Origin: Thioploca sp.
Lineage (GTDB): Bacteria; Pseudomonadota; Gammaproteobacteria; Beggiatoales; Beggiatoaceae
Reading direction: 5' to 3'
NCBI GenBank assembly: GCA_011371325.1
Contig: DRQV01000147.1
Coordinates: 1-8,862, forward strand
Length of the DNA stretch: 8,862 bases
The position numbers and the translations under genes were made by a program. Below, piece by piece: positions 5,881 through 8,862 of this stretch (the stretch's first letter is position 1; the number at the start of each line of letters is the position of its first letter). The notes under the pieces are model-generated. The model was given only the letters and a program-made list of their open reading frames with translations, did not search any database and had not been told where the DNA came from.

Positions 5881-7077
5881 TCATATCATTTTAGGTAAAT
5901 CATCTGGCAATTTTTCCACATAAATTTGCTGGCTGGGAAACGCAAATGATGCTCCTTCTTCTTCTATAATTTCCATAAATTTAAGTAAATTATGTTCTTT
6001 TATTCGCATCCAATTTTGCCAGCTAGTTGTTTTAGTAAAATAATATACCAAAATATCGATTGAACTTTCATTAAATTCTGTTAAATGTACTAAAATAACT
6101 GCTTTTGAGGGATCAGTTTCAATATCTGAATTATTTTGCAGGTAAGTTTTAATATTTTTAATTATATTAGTAACTTGTTTAGGGCTAGTTCTATATTCTA
6201 AGCCAATTCGCATTTTAATACGACGACTAGTCATACGACTCCAATTAATAACCGCTGAATTAGCTAAAGTAGCATTTGGAATTGTCACCACTGCTTTAGA
6301 AAAAGTACGAATTTTAGTAGCTCGTGACCCTACTTCTTCCACTGTTCCTTCAATTTCAGAGGTCATAATCCAATCGCCTTGTTTGAATATTTTATCAAAA
6401 ATAATTGTGAAAGAACCAAAAATATTAGCTAAGGAATCTTTAGCCGCAAACGCTACTGCAGCTCCTGCAATACTCAAACTGGCCAATAATGCAAAGATAT
6501 TAATTCCCCATTCGTTTAAAAATGCTGTCAATCCCATTAGTAATATAAAAATTTTCAATCCTTTGATAAATAAATTTTTTAAAGCATGGGTTAATTCTGC
6601 TCCAAACGCATCAGTTATGTCGTTTATAATAAAACTAAATGGTTCTACGCAACGATAAATTGACCAAAATATAGTAAATACAATTAAACTATTGAATAGT
6701 TGGGTAAAAAATTTATTAATATCAGGAGTTAAATTTAGCACAACTGTAATTATATAGAAAGCTAATATAATAAAAATAAATTTTAGTGGAGTTTCCAACG
6801 CATTAAAAACTTTATCATCAATTTTAGTTTGAGTATTTTTGACGATATTTCTTAATTGTTTTAAGATTACTCTTGCAAATAATTTACGTAACAATATGGC
6901 AAGTATAAAAATTATGCCAGATGCTATCACTTCATAACTTATATTTGTATTCCATGATTCAAACATAATTATCTGTTTCGTTACTCCTAATTTTATATTT
7001 TTGTGTGAGAATTTCTTATGGTAATTTAATGGTATTATTCTATCATACTTAAAAAGTTTAGTTTTTAATATACCCAT
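5881..7077 (-). CDS. MscS-family mechanosensitive ion channel
   Basis: This inner-membrane channel opens under membrane tension to release solutes in hypo-osmotic shock. The frame gives 398 aa, longer than E. coli MscS (286) and closer to YnaI-type channels with extra helices. Hydrophobic segments lie near 48-67, 98-118, 128-148 and 172-190, then the Gly/Ala-rich pore helix (about 192-225, S-I-A-G-A-A-V-A-F-A-A-K-D). The cytosolic beta domain follows, with G-D-W-I, G-T-V-E-E-V-G and T-I-P-N signatures, then the alpha/beta domain. The start is uncertain. The first ATG at 7077 has no Shine-Dalgarno and adds a 37-residue basic tail unlike the family. M38 (ATG complement 6964-6966) gives a more typical N-terminus, but the nearest AGGAG is 17 nt away. 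It lies 147 bp upstream of the GGDEF gene on the same strand and is divergent from nudF. Confidence 0.9.
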   Translation of the reverse strand: MGILKTKLFKYDRIIPLNYHKKFSHKNIKLGVTKQIIMFESWNTNISYEVIASGIIFILAILLRKLFARVILKQLRNIVKNTQTKIDDKVFNALETPLKFIFIILAFYIITVVLNLTPDINKFFTQLFNSLIVFTIFWSIYRCVEPFSFIINDITDAFGAELTHALKNLFIKGLKIFILLMGLTAFLNEWGINIFALLASLSIAGAAVAFAAKDSLANIFGSFTIIFDKIFKQGDWIMTSEIEGTVEEVGSRATKIRTFSKAVVTIPNATLANSAVINWSRMTSRRIKMRIGLEYRTSPKQVTNIIKNIKTYLQNNSDIETDPSKAVILVHLTEFNESSIDILVYYFTKTTSWQNWMRIKEHNLLKFMEIIEEEGASFAFPSQQIYVEKLPDDLPKMI

Positions 7078-7086
7078 TTTTATTAG

Positions 7087-7111
7087 ATTAATATTTAATT
7101 AAGATATTAAT
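7087..7111. promoter_or_regulatory. Dyad in the divergent mscS-nudF promoter region
   Basis: The 82-bp gap between divergent mscS and nudF must hold both promoters unless mscS starts at the inner ATG. ATTAATAT (7087-7094) and ATATTAAT (7104-7111) form perfect arms around a 9-nt spacer, which could be an operator. The region is extremely AT-rich, so chance symmetry is likely. No clear -35/-10 pair can be chosen. Confidence 0.25.
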
Positions 7112-7159
7112 AATATTAGAATTAATTTTAAAATAACTACCTCAAATGAAGCAATTAAA

Positions 7160-7759
7160 ATGGATGTTAAAATTCTCGAAAAAATTACCTGTTATGAAGG
7201 TTTTTTTAAATTAGTACGTTATCGACTTAAGCATAGTTTATTTGCTGGTGGTTGGAGTAGTGAATTATTACGTGAAGTGTTAGAACGAGGTCATGCGGTA
7301 GCTGTATTACCTTATGATCCAGTTCTTGATCAAGTAGTGTTAATTGAACAATTTCGACCTGGTGCTATTGGATTTTTAAAAGGAGCTTGGTTATGGGAAA
7401 TTGTAGCTGGAATTATAGAAATTGGTGAGCAAATTGATACAGTTGCATATCGAGAAACTAAAGAAGAAATTGGCTGTCAAGTATCAGATATTATTCATAT
7501 AAGTGATTTTTTTGTTAGTCCTGGTAGCACTAATGAAACAACGGCTTTATTTTGTGGTAAAGTTGATGCCTCTCAAGCATATGGAATTCATGGAGTTGTT
7601 TCAGAATGTGAAGATATTAAAGTTCATGTAATTTCTTTTACTAAAGCTTTGAATATGTTGGCAAATAACGAAATACATTTTGTGCCAGCTATTGTTGCTT
7701 TGCAATGGTTAGCTTTACATCAAGAAGAAATTAAAACTAAATGGAATGGCAGTTCTTAA
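7160..7759 (+). CDS. nudF: ADP-ribose pyrophosphatase NudF (Nudix hydrolase)
   Basis: NudF hydrolyses ADP-ribose to AMP and ribose 5-phosphate in the cytosol, using Mg2+. The 199-aa protein aligns along its length with E. coli NudF (209 aa). It has an N-terminal beta domain with G-F-F at 14-16 and E-R-G-H-A at 42-46, then P-Y-D-P and L-I-E-Q-F-R. The Nudix box is complete: G84-x5-E90-x7-R98-E99-T100-K101-E102-E103-x-G105. Thr100 replaces the usual hydrophobic residue but all catalytic acids are present. S120-P-G-S-T-N-E matches the S-P-G-x-T/S-x-E loop typical of ADP-ribose pyrophosphatases. The C-terminal A-L-Q-W-L-x-L-H is also NudF-like. No strong Shine-Dalgarno precedes the ATG. rlmB follows after 23 bp, so they are probably co-transcribed. 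Confidence 0.95.
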   Translation: MDVKILEKITCYEGFFKLVRYRLKHSLFAGGWSSELLREVLERGHAVAVLPYDPVLDQVVLIEQFRPGAIGFLKGAWLWEIVAGIIEIGEQIDTVAYRETKEEIGCQVSDIIHISDFFVSPGSTNETTALFCGKVDASQAYGIHGVVSECEDIKVHVISFTKALNMLANNEIHFVPAIVALQWLALHQEEIKTKWNGSS

Positions 7760-7768
7760 CTCTTAACT

Positions 7769-7785
7769 AAGGTGTAATTAGATTG
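7769..7785 (+). promoter_or_regulatory. Ribosome-binding site and TTG start of rlmB
   Basis: AAGGTG at 7769-7774 lies 8 nt before a TTG at 7783-7785. No in-frame ATG occurs until about codon 25, inside the conserved domain. The family N-terminus (x-G-I-x-A-V) begins a few codons after the TTG, so TTG is very likely the true start. Confidence 0.75.
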
Positions 7786-8520
7786 AAAAAAGATGAACAA
7801 GTTTTCGGTATCCGTGCAGTACGACAAGTTTTTGAAAATGATATAACTAGAATTATGGAAGTATGGGTACAAGATGATACTAAAGTTACTGAATTAATAA
7901 AACAGGCAGCTCAACATGATATTGTTATCCATACTGTAGCAAAAAAAACCTTAGATAAATTGACTAATAATGGTCGGCATCAAAATATTGTTATTCGTTG
8001 CAAACCTTTGCCAGTTAAAAATAAAGCTACTTTAGCAGAAATTCTTGCCAGATTAACAGTTCCACCATTTTTGATAGTGTTAGATGAAATTCAAGACCCG
8101 CATAATTTAGGAGCTTGTTTACGAACTGCTGAAGCTAGTGGAGTTCATGCTGTGATAGTTCCAGAAAATAGAGCGTGTAAATTAACTTCTATAGTACGTA
8201 TGGTATCTACTGGTGCAGCAGAAAATGTTCCTTTAATTCAAGTTACTAATCTGGTTAGAACCATGAATTGGTTAAAAGAAGAAGGAATTTGGTTGGTTGG
8301 TGCTGATGAAAATGGTCAAGCTAGTATATTTGAGACTAGGCTAACTGGACCTTTGGCGTTAGTGTTAGGTTCGGAAGGTAATGGTATGCGACATTTAACT
8401 AAAAAAACTTGTGATATGACTGCTAGTATTCCCATGTTTGGTAAGGTAAAAAGTCTTAATATATCAGTAGCTACTGGAATTTTTTTGTATGAAGCTGTAC
8501 GGCAACGGATAGCGAGTTAA
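7783..8520 (+). CDS. rlmB: 23S rRNA (guanosine-2'-O-)-methyltransferase RlmB (SpoU/TrmH family)
   Basis: RlmB methylates the 2'-OH of G2251 in E. coli 23S rRNA with S-adenosylmethionine, in the peptidyl-transferase P-loop. The 245-aa length matches E. coli RlmB (243). The N-terminal substrate-binding domain (1-75) starts with F-G-I-R-A-V. The SPOUT knot domain holds the three motifs: motif 1 D101-E-I-Q-D-P-H-N108-L-G-A-C-L-R114, motif 2 L-V-L-G196-S-E-G-N-G-M-R203, and motif 3 I-P-M with S224-L-N226-I-S-V-A-T-G. The catalytic N108/R114 and the SAM-site residues are all present. Translation starts at TTG. It lies 23 bp after nudF, away from the rnr neighbour it has in E. coli, and converges on the OmpA-domain gene. 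Confidence 0.96.
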   Translation: MKKDEQVFGIRAVRQVFENDITRIMEVWVQDDTKVTELIKQAAQHDIVIHTVAKKTLDKLTNNGRHQNIVIRCKPLPVKNKATLAEILARLTVPPFLIVLDEIQDPHNLGACLRTAEASGVHAVIVPENRACKLTSIVRMVSTGAAENVPLIQVTNLVRTMNWLKEEGIWLVGADENGQASIFETRLTGPLALVLGSEGNGMRHLTKKTCDMTASIPMFGKVKSLNISVATGIFLYEAVRQRIAS

Positions 8521-8560
8521 TTTATGTAAATAATTGAAAGTAAAAATTATCTAATTGTAT

Positions 8561-8654
8561 ATATAGCAGTTCCCGATTGAGTGATACACAAAATCATTTG
8601 TTAAGTATATGATAAATTAATAACTGTGTTATATTTAATCGGGAACTGCTATAT
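8561..8654. mobile_element. MITE-like element with 18-bp perfect terminal inverted repeats
   Basis: ATATAGCAGTTCCCGATT (8561-8578) is repeated exactly inverted at 8637-8654. Beyond the 18 bp the arms keep partial symmetry (ACACA against TGTGT), so the whole is an imperfect palindrome. It has no room for a transposase. TA dinucleotides flank the GCAG ends, compatible with a TA target duplication as used by IS630/Tc1-type elements, but the family is not proven. The alternative is a long bidirectional terminator between convergent rlmB and the OmpA-domain gene; no clear T-runs follow the arms. Confidence 0.65.
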
Positions 8655-8862
8655 CTTGCAGATAAATCTTAAATTCAACCCGTCGAGAACGTTGAATATC
8701 TTCCACTTTATTTTTTATAATCATATCGCTAGAGGATAAACCACTAGTTATCAATATATTATATAACCAATTTTTATAAGGTTTAATAGTTGGCAAATGT
8801 AAACAATAATCCAATACTGCATTGCTACGTTGTTGAGATAATAACATATTATTTATATAGGC
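8635..8862 (-). CDS. C-terminal end of an OmpA/MotB-domain (peptidoglycan-binding) protein, 5' end outside window
   Basis: The minus-strand frame is open to the right edge, and the ATG at 8847 is probably internal. The visible 75 residues are the end of an OmpA-like peptidoglycan-binding domain: a helix L-S-Q-Q-R-S-N-A-V-L-D-Y-C-L equivalent to the L-S-x-x-R-A-x-A-V helix, a G-L-S-S-S turn, and R-S-R-R-V-E-F-K-I, the conserved last strand with its Arg pair. Such domains anchor outer-membrane or motor-type proteins to the cell wall in the periplasm. The last residues (I-A-V-P-D) and the TAA are read from the inverted repeat of the neighbouring element, so the natural C-terminus has been changed. 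Whether it is OmpA-, Pal- or MotB-type cannot be told without the N-terminus. Confidence 0.8.
   Translation of the reverse strand, partial: AYINNMLLSQQRSNAVLDYCLHLPTIKPYKNWLYNILITSGLSSSDMIIKNKVEDIQRSRRVEFKIYLQDIAVPD

Noticed and set aside
6383..6658. 91-codon plus-strand frame inside the mscS gene
   Set aside because: It is antisense to the conserved MscS pore and beta domain, with no family match and no ribosome-binding site.

Overview
The window is about 8.9 kb of AT-rich bacterial chromosome. Several proteins closely resemble gammaproteobacterial families (SlyB, NudF, RlmB, YjbQ), so I infer a low-GC gammaproteobacterium. I cannot name the genus. No rRNA, tRNA, CRISPR array or complete transposase is visible, and no gene-free stretch exceeds 300 bases.

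Left part (1-2485): the 3' part of a two-RCK-domain potassium channel or uptake protein runs off the left edge. It is followed on the same strand by a yjbQ homologue. A slyB-like lipoprotein gene faces yjbQ, and a short GC-rich hairpin sits between the convergent ends.

Middle part (2486-7077, all minus strand): in transcription order these are a MscS-family channel, a membrane-anchored GGDEF protein, and an FtsK-like protein 36 bp after it. The last two look like an operon and are the most unusual part of the window. The GGDEF protein has lost its catalytic signature (S-G-N-K-F) but keeps an RxxD inhibitory site and the guanine-contact residues. The FtsK-like protein has the full membrane domain, linker and motor fold, but its Walker A, Walker B and other catalytic motifs are degraded, and it stops before the gamma DNA-reading domain. 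Both frames are long and uninterrupted, so these look like retained pseudoenzymes rather than random decay. The GGDEF start lies in a 17-bp tandem duplication that creates a six-codon leader ORF overlapping the real start codon.

Right part (7078-8862): divergently from mscS, nudF (ADP-ribose pyrophosphatase) and rlmB (23S rRNA 2'-O-methyltransferase, TTG start) form a plus-strand pair. They converge on the 3' end of an OmpA-domain gene that runs off the right edge. Between them is a roughly 90-bp element with 18-bp perfect inverted ends, resembling a MITE. Its right end supplies the last codons and the stop of the OmpA-domain gene.

The functional links are loose: envelope and ion homeostasis (RCK channel, MscS, SlyB, OmpA domain), division or signalling (FtsK-like, GGDEF), and housekeeping (NudF, RlmB, YjbQ).
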